NCBI RefSeq assembly: GCF_001680005.1
Contig: NC_033567.1
Location: forward strand, 806,001 to 870,000
DNA from: Plasmodium coatneyi
Lineage: Eukaryota; Apicomplexa; Aconoidasida; Haemosporida; Plasmodiidae
Direction: 5' to 3'
DNA: 64,000 nt
Below, one piece after another: positions 54,055 through 63,622 of the stretch. The notes under the pieces are model-generated. The model was not told where the DNA came from and did no database searches. It saw nothing but the letters and a program-made list of their open reading frames with translations. Both the position numbers and the translations under genes were made by a program. Numbering within the stretch: position 1 is the first letter of the stretch; every line of letters begins with the position of its first letter.

Positions 54055-57000
54055 ATGCAGAGCGGAAAATGCGAAGATGGGGGCCACCACGTGAGAAGCA
54101 ACAACTGTGAAGTGAGCGAACACCGCATGAGAAACGTCTTCCAGTGCACAGACAAGAAAGTGAAAATCTTCAAAACGTATCTGAAGAAAAGGCTGAAGGT
54201 GGAGTCCTACACCCTGGGGGAATACGCACTCAAGCACGACGAAAAGTTCCGGAGGATATTCTTCGCAAACATTTTAAAAGAACATGTCATTGCGAAAAGG
54301 AAGAAGGACAAGCTGTTCATCCTAAACGAAATAATCATGGATAAAAAATTTTTCGAAGAAGATTTCTACTATCAATATTTTTTACAAAATGTTCTGTTGT
54401 TGGAAGACTTGACCTTAAAAAGGCTCGAGGGAAACCACCATGGGGACTTCCTTTTTAAGGAAAAAAAAAATGACATGGTTAACTGGAAACAGGGTTATAG
54501 TCATATAAAAAAAAAATTAAATGAAAAGGGAAATGACCAGAAGAGTAAAATTTATAAAAATTCTGTGCTGCTATTTAATTCTACTAAGTTTTCCTACGAA
54601 GACAAAAACTGTTGTGACTACTTTTACAGTTTAAAAGTTTGGGATATTTTCTTTAATTATGTTTCTTTCGATTTTTTAAATTATCTCTTGTCGAATACAC
54701 TTATCTTTATATCTGACTTTTTTTTCATTAACCTGAGTCAGACGTTGCCTGTGCAGAATTCCTTCCTTGTCCTACTTAGCCACGTCGACCTCAAGTATGA
54801 TGACAACAGACAGGTGCAAGACACGATATTTTCCAAGAAGAGGAAACTCCCATATAACACCAAACAGGTGAAAGTCCTTTACCTGAGGGACCAGCGTAAA
54901 GACACCCCCGAAGAGGCGCCTTTCCCATTGAATATAAATGGCACTCCAGAAGAAAAGGTCTTACACAGGGAAAATGACCCAATGGAGGGACACCCCAAGG
55001 AGGAATTCCAATCTGTTAGTAAACCCAATTGTGCAAAAGGCGCAAGGAAGAGGAAGATCGACCAGTGGGGTAGCGAAGATAAAGTTATTGCAGGTAGAAA
55101 GTGCAAGAAGAAAAAAGTGTCACCAGGAGATTCTCCAACGGAAGGAAAACAAATAGATCATTTAGAATATGCAATAAAAAATAAGGAGGCACAAGGGGAG
55201 GTATCCACCCGTGCAGATGGAAAACAGTATAAGTACTTATTTAAGAAAAAAAAACAAACAGTGAGGAGGAACGAGGTTAACTCCTACGTTAATCACCTTT
55301 ACCTAGTTCAGTGCAGTGGGAGAATTATCAAAAATGAGTTCCTTAATGAGATAAAGCAGATACAGGAGGAAAACGAGCAGGCCGAAGAGGCCCAAGGGGG
55401 TCACACGGAACTTTTGCAAAACGGGATAGAGGAAGCAAATGGAGAGGAACAAGAAGCGCAAAGAAAGGTGCTCCCCCAGATAAGCTTTTTTCCTGATAAT
55501 AAACAGCAAAAGGAACCTCCCGTCAGCTGCAAGAGCAAAGCCCCACAGGAGGAGAAGAAAAAGTGGAGCAAAATAATCATCAATAGAAATAACATCCTGC
55601 AACATAACACGACAAACAAGTACAAGAATTTCCTCCTAAATAAAAGCATCCTTTTCGACAAAATTGAAAATGTGCCCTTATTCACATACCATTTGCTAAA
55701 TTATATTTTCAAGTCTGATCAGAAGTACTTTTTCCACAACAACTTCATAGATGAATACAAGAATAAAATTTCCAAGCAGATAAAATGCAACACGAAAAAA
55801 AACGACATATCTTCCCTTCTAAGGAAGGAAAACGCTACATCGTCAAATGTTCCCCTCCTTAGTAGGGGTGAAGACAAACGAAACAACGTGTCTGCCCGCT
55901 TGAAAAAAACGAAGATACTAAAATATGTCTACTGCCATTTTGAGCAATTCATAAAAAATACGAGGCATGCAAATTTCGATAAAATGTATAGACAATATTT
56001 TCCAAAAAATAAAATGAAAAATAAAATTCGAAAAATTTTTAAAACAATTAAATCACACATTATTCACAAGTATAAAATTGTAAACATACGGAGGAATAGA
56101 AAATTTATTAAACAAAAAATGTATGATGTTTTTTTTAAAAATTATGATTTTCTTTCATTTTCTTTTAAAACTTATAAAGTGATAAATTTCCTTGTACATA
56201 TTACGAAGAAATGTGTGCCTGTGAAACTTCTGGGCAGTCGTCACAATTTTAAGGTCTTTATAAAAAATGTGAAAAATTTTATCCTACTTAATTATAAGGA
56301 AAATTTTACCATGGACCAAATGATGAAGCACGTTAGGGTTAGGAATGTCTTCCAAAGGGGGGAGCTCTCCCACAGATGCAAACACAGGCAAGTGAAAAAC
56401 GTCCAAGTAGATGCACTGGAGGGGAATGCAAACCAACTGGTGACCCACGCACCTCCCAATCATTGTTCTACTGATAGAATTTTTCAAGAAGACAATACGT
56501 GGATGCCAAAGAGGAGGAACAGACAAATACGGTTCTTCCACCCGGAGAAAGACAAATCCCTATTTGAGACACTTCAAAGAAAATATTTGAAGAAGAAAAA
56601 AAAAATTCACATAGCGCTTCTGAAGAGGCATTTACTAAACAGACTCATTTATTTCCTCTTCAACTATTTCATCATGCCCGTAATTAGGAAGTACTTTTTC
56701 CTCACCAAGTCGGAGCACACTATTTACAAAACCATTTTTTTTGACAGGAAATCGTGGAACTACTTCACCAAGGTTTCTAACTTTTGTCTGTACCATCAGA
56801 ACTTCCGCGGTAAGAAGATAAAGCGGAGGGCAGAGTCGGGAGGGAAAGGGCGGACACGAGGTGGGCAACACAAAAGGGGGAAACTCCACAAGGTACATAC
56901 CACTTCAAAGGGGAAACAACTCGAAACCACTAGCACAAGCAAAGTGGTAACCAAAGAGGCAGGCATAAGTACCCTTCCCCACGTGCTACAAATAAAGGGG

Positions 57001-60000
57001 AGACAAATCGAAAAGGGGAAGAAGCGCCAAAGTGCCCTAATACGAAGCAGCAAAAAGAAGGAAGCTTTCCAATGTGGAAAGAACAAACGAATCGAAGATC
57101 TGTACCAAATGACCACTCTGAGTAAAAAAACGGTTAGACCCTACTTAACAAAGTTCTATTACAAAGTAAAGAAGAAGTATTTCTCCCTGAGGAAAAAGTA
57201 CCTTCTGCATGGAAGGAAGATTATCCCACTGGGGGAGAAGCAGTTTGTGCAATATCTACATTTTGCGGACCAGAAGGCACACCTGTTCAGGTTTATTTGC
57301 AAGAGATTTTTTAAGAAAACGAAAAGGAATTACGTTAAGCGGTTTTACAGATTGGTCAAGAGGATTAAGAGAAGGATGATGGGCATAAAAAATTTAGGCA
57401 ACAGCGGGGCAGAACAAAGGAGGGACAACAAAATAACCACGCCATGTGAAAAGATTGATCGGATCAGACGCACCAAAGCGACAACCCCCGCAAGAGCGGC
57501 GATTTCCATGGGTACCACCCCACGGAGAAAAAACCCAGAGAAGAAGAGGGAAAAAATTCACATAAAAAAAATGAAGAGCATGATAGAGAAGCGCAATTTT
57601 CTACTCAAGCTGAATTCAATAAATCGCTTTTTTTCGAAAAAGCTGAGAATAAATTGGGTGCCGAAAAAAAAGGGGCTGAGGCCGCTCATAAATCTGTCTA
57701 CACTGAACATCCCAGAAAGTGTAAAAAATCGAATCAGGGAAATTTTAAAAAATAAAAAAAGCAGCGAGTTTTACTTCCACAATATATTGAATAACATGGA
57801 AAGAGATAGCAAAGAAAAGAAGTCGGGAAAAAAAAAATACAACAGAAAGAACTTCAACCCCGTGTCGTTAAATCATATATGTAACTTCTCCTTAAAATGT
57901 TTGGGAAATGTGAGAAATAATAACGGCGCTTTATTTCAAAACACGCTAACCAAGACAAACGATACGGAGTTGAAGTTGAAAAAGTGGCTGGATTATTTGA
58001 AGAACTGGTTTTATCGAAAAAAGAAAAATAAAAAATATATAAAAAATAAATTAAAAAAAGGAAAGGTCATCTATGCATACATCTGCATCGGAGATTTCTC
58101 GAATTGTTATGAACACATAAAACATAATTATCTCTTCAAAAACTTGAAGCATTTTTTTCATGGTATTTCAAACTTTGAATTTATTTATGTCTTTATAAGA
58201 TCCTTCCGTCTGTATAGCCATTATATGAACAACTCCCTCCTAACCTATTACCCTGTTAATGTGCAAGAATTTGGCAAACACTGTATTAAAAATTTGAGAG
58301 AACTTATTGTAAAGTCTAATTCGAATAAGTCACACAGTTTTTTACTCAGACAATTCTTTAAGAATACCTCCTGCACCGATTTGTATATTTTTTCAGATTC
58401 TTATAAAAGTGTGCAGGTAGAAATGAGAGACATTTTCATGACCATCATTACCATCGTCAGGTACTATTATTTGAACATTTATTTTAGCATAAAGGAAATA
58501 AAAATGCAGTGGAAGAATATTTTTTACTTTCAGCTTTTTCAGCATGAGAAAAGGGAAGACATTTATCGTAGCTTGCGCAGCAGGAGGAAGTTGGACCATT
58601 TGCGCCGGTTGCAGGGGGGGCATAAAACAGTCGACCAGGGGGGTGTTATGGAAAACTCCATCCAATTGAAGCATCTTCCGTTAAGCAGCAACATCACGAC
58701 AAGCGCGTCTGAGCGTGACGGTGGGGAAGATGCGAAGGGGAGCCCCACAATTTTACCGACGCGGAATAAAGACCAAATGGTGTGTAGCAGGTCTGGGAAT
58801 AATGACAGCAAAATGGCGGTCTTAACAAAAGTGGAAGGGACGAGTATAACTTATTCAGAAAAGACCGCTCCAAATTGCGCCAATAGGAGCGTCGCCAATT
58901 ATACCGATAGGAACATCCGCACTTACGCAGAAAAAAACTTCCTCACATTTCAAGACAAAAAAATCATAAGTGACATTTGTGGACTGCCGCAGGGATTCTG
59001 CTTGTCCAACATTCTCTGCTCCATGTACTATGCCTATCTGGACCGAAATGAAGAATTTCAAAATATTCTCTATTCGGAAAAGGAGCAGGATAAAACGGCT
59101 ACCACCCATCTCCAAAAAAAAAATGTAAACGAGGTGAATTACCAAAGCTTGAATTCTCTCCTAATTAGATTTATCGATGACTTCCTTTTTATAACTGTTA
59201 ACAAGAAAAATATGAAGCGATTTAAAAAGCTGCTGCTTACGAGGAAAATCTGGGGGGGCAATATAAATTCGTCCAAGACAAAAATATTTAAGCTTCCCCT
59301 TATTTATAGGAGTAATTTGTTTCTAGACAATTTCTGGGCAGGAAATGTGGTCACCGCGGGAAGGAGGTGCCATAAAGAGGGGGAGAAGCACCAAACCGTG
59401 CCGAATCAACCGTGTGTATCGGGGCATCCACCTGGATTGAGCACTGAATGCGCCTCGCCCGATCCTCACCTGTTAACCGCAGAGGGGGAATGTAGAACCC
59501 CCTCGAGCAGCACTGTGAGTAGCGCAATAAGCGGACCCAAACGGAAGAGGAAGATAATCCCTGATCGCAGCGAAACAGTTCCAAGCGCCCCCCTGATTGG
59601 TAACTTGACGAGTACAGCAAAATGTGGCATCTCCAGGGGGGAACTCCAAATGGGGGTTACCTCACCAAAAGGGACAGTCAAAATGGGGAAGAGAAAAAGT
59701 GGAACAAAGCTAACAGAAGCAGAAATTAGAAAACTAATAAAAGAGCTGCTCGAAAAAAGGAAAAGGCTAACAGGAAAATCATCTTTAAAAGGAAGGCAAA
59801 AAATTAAAAAGTACCTAAAACGGTTGAAACGGTTATCGCGGTTGAACAGGCATATTTGGAGAAGCGCAAAATGTGCGTGGGTGAACCGGTCTCCTGCTGG
59901 CCCCCCCCGTGGAGCGATGTCCATCGAATGGCTGAACAATTCCTACACATTTGACTTCCACAACAACTGCGTGCACAGCATATCGTCCCAGTGGAAAAAC

Positions 60001-60624
60001 AAACAAGACGCAACCATTAGGAACCACTTACACCTAACAAATAGCATCGGAGAAAAAAACTCTCCTATAAATTACATGAAATTTTTGGTAGAAAGTAGAA
60101 TCATGAGAAATGTCATATCTAAGCTGAAAAAAAATAAAATGATCTACAGAAATAAACAGAATACCTACTTTGCATACAAGAACAATTTCATTCTCCTAAA
60201 AAGCTCCATCCTAAAATTTGTTTGTTCTATTAAATCTTTGAAGAAAATGTTTAATGCCTTTTACAACGATGGTTATAACACGAAGTTTGTTTTTCATTTA
60301 ATTTCATATTTGAGAAAGTCACTTATAAAAAATAGGAAGATTAAATTTGTCAAATTATTTTTGGTGGACACTGCGATGGAGGCGTTGCGCTACGCTCGGG
60401 TGTTCAATGAGAGCAGCCCGCTTTTCCCCTGCTTGATGCGTCTGCAAATTGTCAGGAGGAGGCTCCTTAATCGGTACAAACGGACGCACAAACGGAGGTA
60501 CAAGCGGGACCATTTGGTTCAGTACTATGGACTGTTTGGTCTCCTCCGGGAGGAACTACGCAAAACGTGGCCTTACATGTTTAAAATAAGGGAAGACGCT
60601 TCGCAACCACTCCCACTGAGATGA
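54055..60624 (+). CDS. TERT: telomerase reverse transcriptase
   Basis: The catalytic subunit that copies the telomerase RNA onto chromosome ends. The open frame reaches back to a GTG at 54043; the first ATG (MQSGKCEDGG) gives 2189 residues, about twice the human protein. The order of telomerase motifs is clear: a GQ-like region near 195-240 (FLNYLLSNTLIF), a CP-like region near 508-545, QFP near 715-765 (KLLGSRHNFKVFIKNVKNF), motif T near 855-918 (KYFFLTKSEHTIYKTIFFD), motifs 1/2 near 1195-1215 (INWVPKKKGLRPLINLS), motif A YICIGDFSNCYEHI with Asp1347, motif B' GLPQGFCLSN from 1643, motif C IRFIDDFLF with Asp1708-Asp1709, motif D near 1734 (NINSSKTKIF) and motif E near 1956 (IEWLNNSYTFDF). The three catalytic Asp are present. 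Long basic inserts separate T from 1, A from B' and D from E. Single exon. Adjacent genes do not suggest co-regulation. Confidence 0.95.
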   Translation: MQSGKCEDGGHHVRSNNCEVSEHRMRNVFQCTDKKVKIFKTYLKKRLKVESYTLGEYALKHDEKFRRIFFANILKEHVIAKRKKDKLFILNEIIMDKKFFEEDFYYQYFLQNVLLLEDLTLKRLEGNHHGDFLFKEKKNDMVNWKQGYSHIKKKLNEKGNDQKSKIYKNSVLLFNSTKFSYEDKNCCDYFYSLKVWDIFFNYVSFDFLNYLLSNTLIFISDFFFINLSQTLPVQNSFLVLLSHVDLKYDDNRQVQDTIFSKKRKLPYNTKQVKVLYLRDQRKDTPEEAPFPLNINGTPEEKVLHRENDPMEGHPKEEFQSVSKPNCAKGARKRKIDQWGSEDKVIAGRKCKKKKVSPGDSPTEGKQIDHLEYAIKNKEAQGEVSTRADGKQYKYLFKKKKQTVRRNEVNSYVNHLYLVQCSGRIIKNEFLNEIKQIQEENEQAEEAQGGHTELLQNGIEEANGEEQEAQRKVLPQISFFPDNKQQKEPPVSCKSKAPQEEKKKWSKIIINRNNILQHNTTNKYKNFLLNKSILFDKIENVPLFTYHLLNYIFKSDQKYFFHNNFIDEYKNKISKQIKCNTKKNDISSLLRKENATSSNVPLLSRGEDKRNNVSARLKKTKILKYVYCHFEQFIKNTRHANFDKMYRQYFPKNKMKNKIRKIFKTIKSHIIHKYKIVNIRRNRKFIKQKMYDVFFKNYDFLSFSFKTYKVINFLVHITKKCVPVKLLGSRHNFKVFIKNVKNFILLNYKENFTMDQMMKHVRVRNVFQRGELSHRCKHRQVKNVQVDALEGNANQLVTHAPPNHCSTDRIFQEDNTWMPKRRNRQIRFFHPEKDKSLFETLQRKYLKKKKKIHIALLKRHLLNRLIYFLFNYFIMPVIRKYFFLTKSEHTIYKTIFFDRKSWNYFTKVSNFCLYHQNFRGKKIKRRAESGGKGRTRGGQHKRGKLHKVHTTSKGKQLETTSTSKVVTKEAGISTLPHVLQIKGRQIEKGKKRQSALIRSSKKKEAFQCGKNKRIEDLYQMTTLSKKTVRPYLTKFYYKVKKKYFSLRKKYLLHGRKIIPLGEKQFVQYLHFADQKAHLFRFICKRFFKKTKRNYVKRFYRLVKRIKRRMMGIKNLGNSGAEQRRDNKITTPCEKIDRIRRTKATTPARAAISMGTTPRRKNPEKKREKIHIKKMKSMIEKRNFLLKLNSINRFFSKKLRINWVPKKKGLRPLINLSTLNIPESVKNRIREILKNKKSSEFYFHNILNNMERDSKEKKSGKKKYNRKNFNPVSLNHICNFSLKCLGNVRNNNGALFQNTLTKTNDTELKLKKWLDYLKNWFYRKKKNKKYIKNKLKKGKVIYAYICIGDFSNCYEHIKHNYLFKNLKHFFHGISNFEFIYVFIRSFRLYSHYMNNSLLTYYPVNVQEFGKHCIKNLRELIVKSNSNKSHSFLLRQFFKNTSCTDLYIFSDSYKSVQVEMRDIFMTIITIVRYYYLNIYFSIKEIKMQWKNIFYFQLFQHEKREDIYRSLRSRRKLDHLRRLQGGHKTVDQGGVMENSIQLKHLPLSSNITTSASERDGGEDAKGSPTILPTRNKDQMVCSRSGNNDSKMAVLTKVEGTSITYSEKTAPNCANRSVANYTDRNIRTYAEKNFLTFQDKKIISDICGLPQGFCLSNILCSMYYAYLDRNEEFQNILYSEKEQDKTATTHLQKKNVNEVNYQSLNSLLIRFIDDFLFITVNKKNMKRFKKLLLTRKIWGGNINSSKTKIFKLPLIYRSNLFLDNFWAGNVVTAGRRCHKEGEKHQTVPNQPCVSGHPPGLSTECASPDPHLLTAEGECRTPSSSTVSSAISGPKRKRKIIPDRSETVPSAPLIGNLTSTAKCGISRGELQMGVTSPKGTVKMGKRKSGTKLTEAEIRKLIKELLEKRKRLTGKSSLKGRQKIKKYLKRLKRLSRLNRHIWRSAKCAWVNRSPAGPPRGAMSIEWLNNSYTFDFHNNCVHSISSQWKNKQDATIRNHLHLTNSIGEKNSPINYMKFLVESRIMRNVISKLKKNKMIYRNKQNTYFAYKNNFILLKSSILKFVCSIKSLKKMFNAFYNDGYNTKFVFHLISYLRKSLIKNRKIKFVKLFLVDTAMEALRYARVFNESSPLFPCLMRLQIVRRRLLNRYKRTHKRRYKRDHLVQYYGLFGLLREELRKTWPYMFKIREDASQPLPLR
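58873..58932 (+). repeat. imperfect 24-nt tandem repeat in telomerase insert
   Basis: Two and a half copies of a 24-nt unit (58873-58896, 58897-58920, 58921-58932) encode the related peptides NCANRSVA, NYTDRNIR and TYAE in the insert between motifs A and B'. It looks like a local duplication that has since diverged. Confidence 0.6.
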
Positions 60625-60698
60625 CACAGAATGGGATTAAATTGATCGATTCAGTTTAAACGGCATGTCATCATCTTCCCTTCCTCCTCCACCTCCTA

Positions 60699-62129
60699 TT
60701 AAAGGCGTGGTTTCGTCTCGAGAGAAATGCTGGACACATTCTTCAGCGCCTGTAACTTCCCGTGACGCCCTACACGAATGTTAACCAAGCCCTTCTTACC
60801 AATATTGTAAAGAGTGTGTGAGACGCCTTTGTAGTAGTAAGGCTTGGGGCCATACTGATATGAGCTAGGTTCCCCTGAATTTTGATAGACAAGAAAAGGG
60901 TTCGGTTCGATAACCCTAGATGCTCTCCATTTGAAGGGCCTAATATTGCTATAGTAATGTTGAAACTTACGCCTGATAATGCCATGATATTTTCTAAAAG
61001 AAATTTTGTTATGCTTCCTACAAAAGTGAATTACATTGGATGGAATTTCCAGCAGTCTCCTATTCACAACATTCCAGTACTTAGGCGCAGGAAGAACTTT
61101 TTTCTGAGGAAGATAATTTCTGGACACGTCTTCAAGTGCCTCACTAAATGTTTTGCATGTATTTATATCCTTATCGACAATGGAGATGGAGTTTAAATTG
61201 TACAAAGGGACAGTGGCACCAATTTGTAAAATCGACTCTACTGCTTCGTCTAGAAGTATGTGACTAGAGCTGCTTGGAGCGTAGCCATAAATGCCGGATG
61301 CCATATCAGGTAGGATGACAGACGAAATGCACAACTCATTTAGTTGTCTTAACGCACTAGCGAAAGAGTATCTTAACTTGTTTGAAGATATGTAATTATT
61401 TCCTTGCCAGAAATAGGGCATTATTAAAAAGGCCAATAATTTTACTTTATCACTGACGTTATGAGGCTTAGACAAAATAAGGTCTCCTACTTGTAGCGAC
61501 TTTGCATCGTCAACCATTTTTTTAAATTCCCTTTCGCTAGTAAGTTTGTCTTTGCTTCGTGAGAGGTATTCTTCTCTGTGTTCATTTAATACATCTATTC
61601 TTTTCTTAATTAGTGTCTTTATGGTGATGAATATTTCCTTCACTAATTCTCTCCCCCCTCTGTGTAGTACATACGCACCAAATCCGCTTAGAGGCACGAA
61701 GTTTGATACCATTGGGATCAGCATACAGTCTGCCTCCTCCTCCAATATATCGTTATGTACTACTCTTACAATTCCAAATTCGTCTAATGTCATGCTTTTC
61801 ATTTCGTGCTGATATTTCACCTTTTCCGATACATGCAGATCCAACAGATCTACCTCATCGTCCAAATTTTCCAACCCATTAGATGTATCAACTGAATTGG
61901 AGCTTCCACATCTTTTAAAAAACAGATCATTTATTTCGCTTTTCTTGTTTGGGAAAATTTCCTTCATTACACTTCTATTCTTCCCTTCCAAAATATCTAA
62001 CGATTTTATATAATCCTCATGGTACTTGAGGGCCCGATCGTTTATCGTCTTCAATTTCTTCGTCAAATAGGAACTCCCAAAGTTTCTCCTCCCTACATGT
62101 GCAAAGCTTACCCACGCTCGTACCTTCAT
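60699..62129 (-). CDS. macro-domain-like protein with mitochondrial-type N-terminus
   Basis: A 476-residue protein. The first ~25 residues (MKVRAWVSFAHVGRRNF) are Arg-rich, lack acids and resemble a mitochondrial presequence. Residues about 125-310 follow the macro-domain (ADP-ribose-binding) pattern: EEEADCMLIPMVSNFVPLSG, then FGAYVLHRGGRELVKEIF, a GD after a helical insert, LLAFLIMPYFWQGN, and the phosphate-binding-like loop DMASGIYGYAPSSSSHILLD. The middle insert (about 175-200) is longer than in typical macro domains. The C-terminal ~120 residues are basic and Tyr/Arg-rich with no known fold, as in organellar ribosome proteins. Binding or hydrolysis of ADP-ribose is not proven; a structural role in an organellar complex is equally possible. 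It converges on telomerase with only 74 nt between the stop codons, so their 3' UTRs must overlap. Confidence 0.68.
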   Translation of the reverse strand: MKVRAWVSFAHVGRRNFGSSYLTKKLKTINDRALKYHEDYIKSLDILEGKNRSVMKEIFPNKKSEINDLFFKRCGSSNSVDTSNGLENLDDEVDLLDLHVSEKVKYQHEMKSMTLDEFGIVRVVHNDILEEEADCMLIPMVSNFVPLSGFGAYVLHRGGRELVKEIFITIKTLIKKRIDVLNEHREEYLSRSKDKLTSEREFKKMVDDAKSLQVGDLILSKPHNVSDKVKLLAFLIMPYFWQGNNYISSNKLRYSFASALRQLNELCISSVILPDMASGIYGYAPSSSSHILLDEAVESILQIGATVPLYNLNSISIVDKDINTCKTFSEALEDVSRNYLPQKKVLPAPKYWNVVNRRLLEIPSNVIHFCRKHNKISFRKYHGIIRRKFQHYYSNIRPFKWRASRVIEPNPFLVYQNSGEPSSYQYGPKPYYYKGVSHTLYNIGKKGLVNIRVGRHGKLQALKNVSSISLETKPRL

Positions 62130-63093
62130 CCTTTCTACATCGTTGTGGCGCTTCGCTTCACTCCCACATGACGGTTATTCTCCTGCTGGTTGTCCCATTT
62201 AGGCCTTCTGCAAGGGGAACCTCTTCGATCAGAACTTTTGCTTCACCTCCGCTGAGCGAATGTGTGCCTTGCTCCTTTTTCCCCTTAACAAATTACGACC
62301 AAAGCGACAGTTGAAACAAGTGAGCCACTTGGAAAACGTTACAGAAATGTGCCTCCTTATAAAATAAATTTGTGCTCATTTTAACACCCCTATGGAACTT
62401 ACATAACACTGGAAAGAAAAATCTTTCGACACATTGAAGGGGGTTAAAAGAGGGCCACACGTGGTGGTTATTTTGTATGCTACTCCCATAGGGAATTATC
62501 CCCTCCTCCGTTTTTTTTTTTTTTTTTTTTTTTGCAAATGCTTCGAAGTGGAACCTTCATCAGGATTAACTCCTTCACCATTTTACGGATGTACCAAGTA
62601 GCGAAAATTTGCAACTTAAAATATCATCAGTGAGAATTAATTATGTGTTATAATGCGTCACACCGAATGGTTCAAAAAAAAAAAAAAAAAAAAAAAAAAA
62701 GGGAGCACTGAAGGGACACATCCCAACAGTGTATAATTATAAATGTAGAGAAAACGTGAACAAAATAAACAGAAAAAGTTGTAAAAAGGGTGGGCGAACA
62801 TGTGGTCCGCCGTTCTGCGGTTTCCTCGGGAGACAGACTTTTTCGAATGAGAGGCTTTTCTCACCATGTGTGTCGATCAGGAGCTAGTGGCTATGCAGAA
62901 TTTGTTGGAGGAGCTTCCTCCACCGTGGTGGTGTGTGTGAATATTTCTGCGTACGGAAAAATATGCCCCATTTGTGTTCCACTTTAGTTCCAATTCAAGC
63001 TAAACGGGTGTGAAATTTACACAATGGCAACTGGCGATCGCGCCCTCCATTGGTGTTCACCCCAAATCTGTGACGCCACGCTAAACACGCTCA
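62130..63093. other. intergenic region between small unknown gene and macro-domain gene
   Basis: Contains a T23 run (62511-62533) and an A27 run (62674-62700). Small frames on both strands look random. It should contain the promoter of the macro-domain gene. Confidence 0.5.
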
Positions 63094-63622
63094 TCACTGG
63101 TCGAGCACCTTCCTGTATCCATTCAACTCAAACACTTTAATGATGTCTCTAATTGCGTCACTGTTGTTTAACCCTTTTATGCCATGCTTGGAAAACACCA
63201 TACAGAGATCGTTGGACAAATTGTTAATCCCACCCTCAGCGTCGGTGAAATTAAAGTCTGGGTTCAGGTCAGGGTTATTCTTGAGTAAGTTTCTTAGTAA
63301 GGCTTCATCTAAAGAAAAGGGTCCAGGGGAAAAAGCACAAATGAAATGCGTATAAAAGGGAACTCACATATGGACTCTCCCTATTACGTGAATGTTGCCA
63401 TATAAGGGGGAACACCTGTTCCAGCACATCCACGTTTGATCAAGCATCGATCGGGCGAGTTGTACCTTCCTTCTTAAAGTATATGGACTCATCGGCCTTT
63501 CTATTTCCATCTAAGAATTTCACGCCGGAAAAATTCTTCCTACACATGTACTTTATCTTAATGGTAACATTGTCATTCAGTTTATTTTTGGCAAAAACTT
63601 TTCTGGCGAGTGCAGGTACCAT
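63094..63622 (-). CDS. small two-exon protein of unknown function
   Basis: Exon 1 (63622-63466) and exon 2 (63308-63094) are joined by an inferred intron with GTACAA..TTTCTTTAG ends, in phase (YFKKE-D-EALLRNL), giving about 123 residues. The protein starts MVPALARKVFAKNKLN and is basic at first, then acidic (NPDLNPDFNFTDAEGG), and ends in a helix (IRDIIKVFELNGYRKVLDQ). The N-terminus could be a mitochondrial presequence. The frame stays open upstream of the ATG to beyond 63688, so another 5' exon is possible. I do not recognise the family. Confidence 0.6.

Noticed and set aside
60895..60925. GGTTCGAT-like segment resembling a tRNA B box
   Set aside because: It lies inside the macro-domain coding sequence, and I could fold no cloverleaf with an A box around it.
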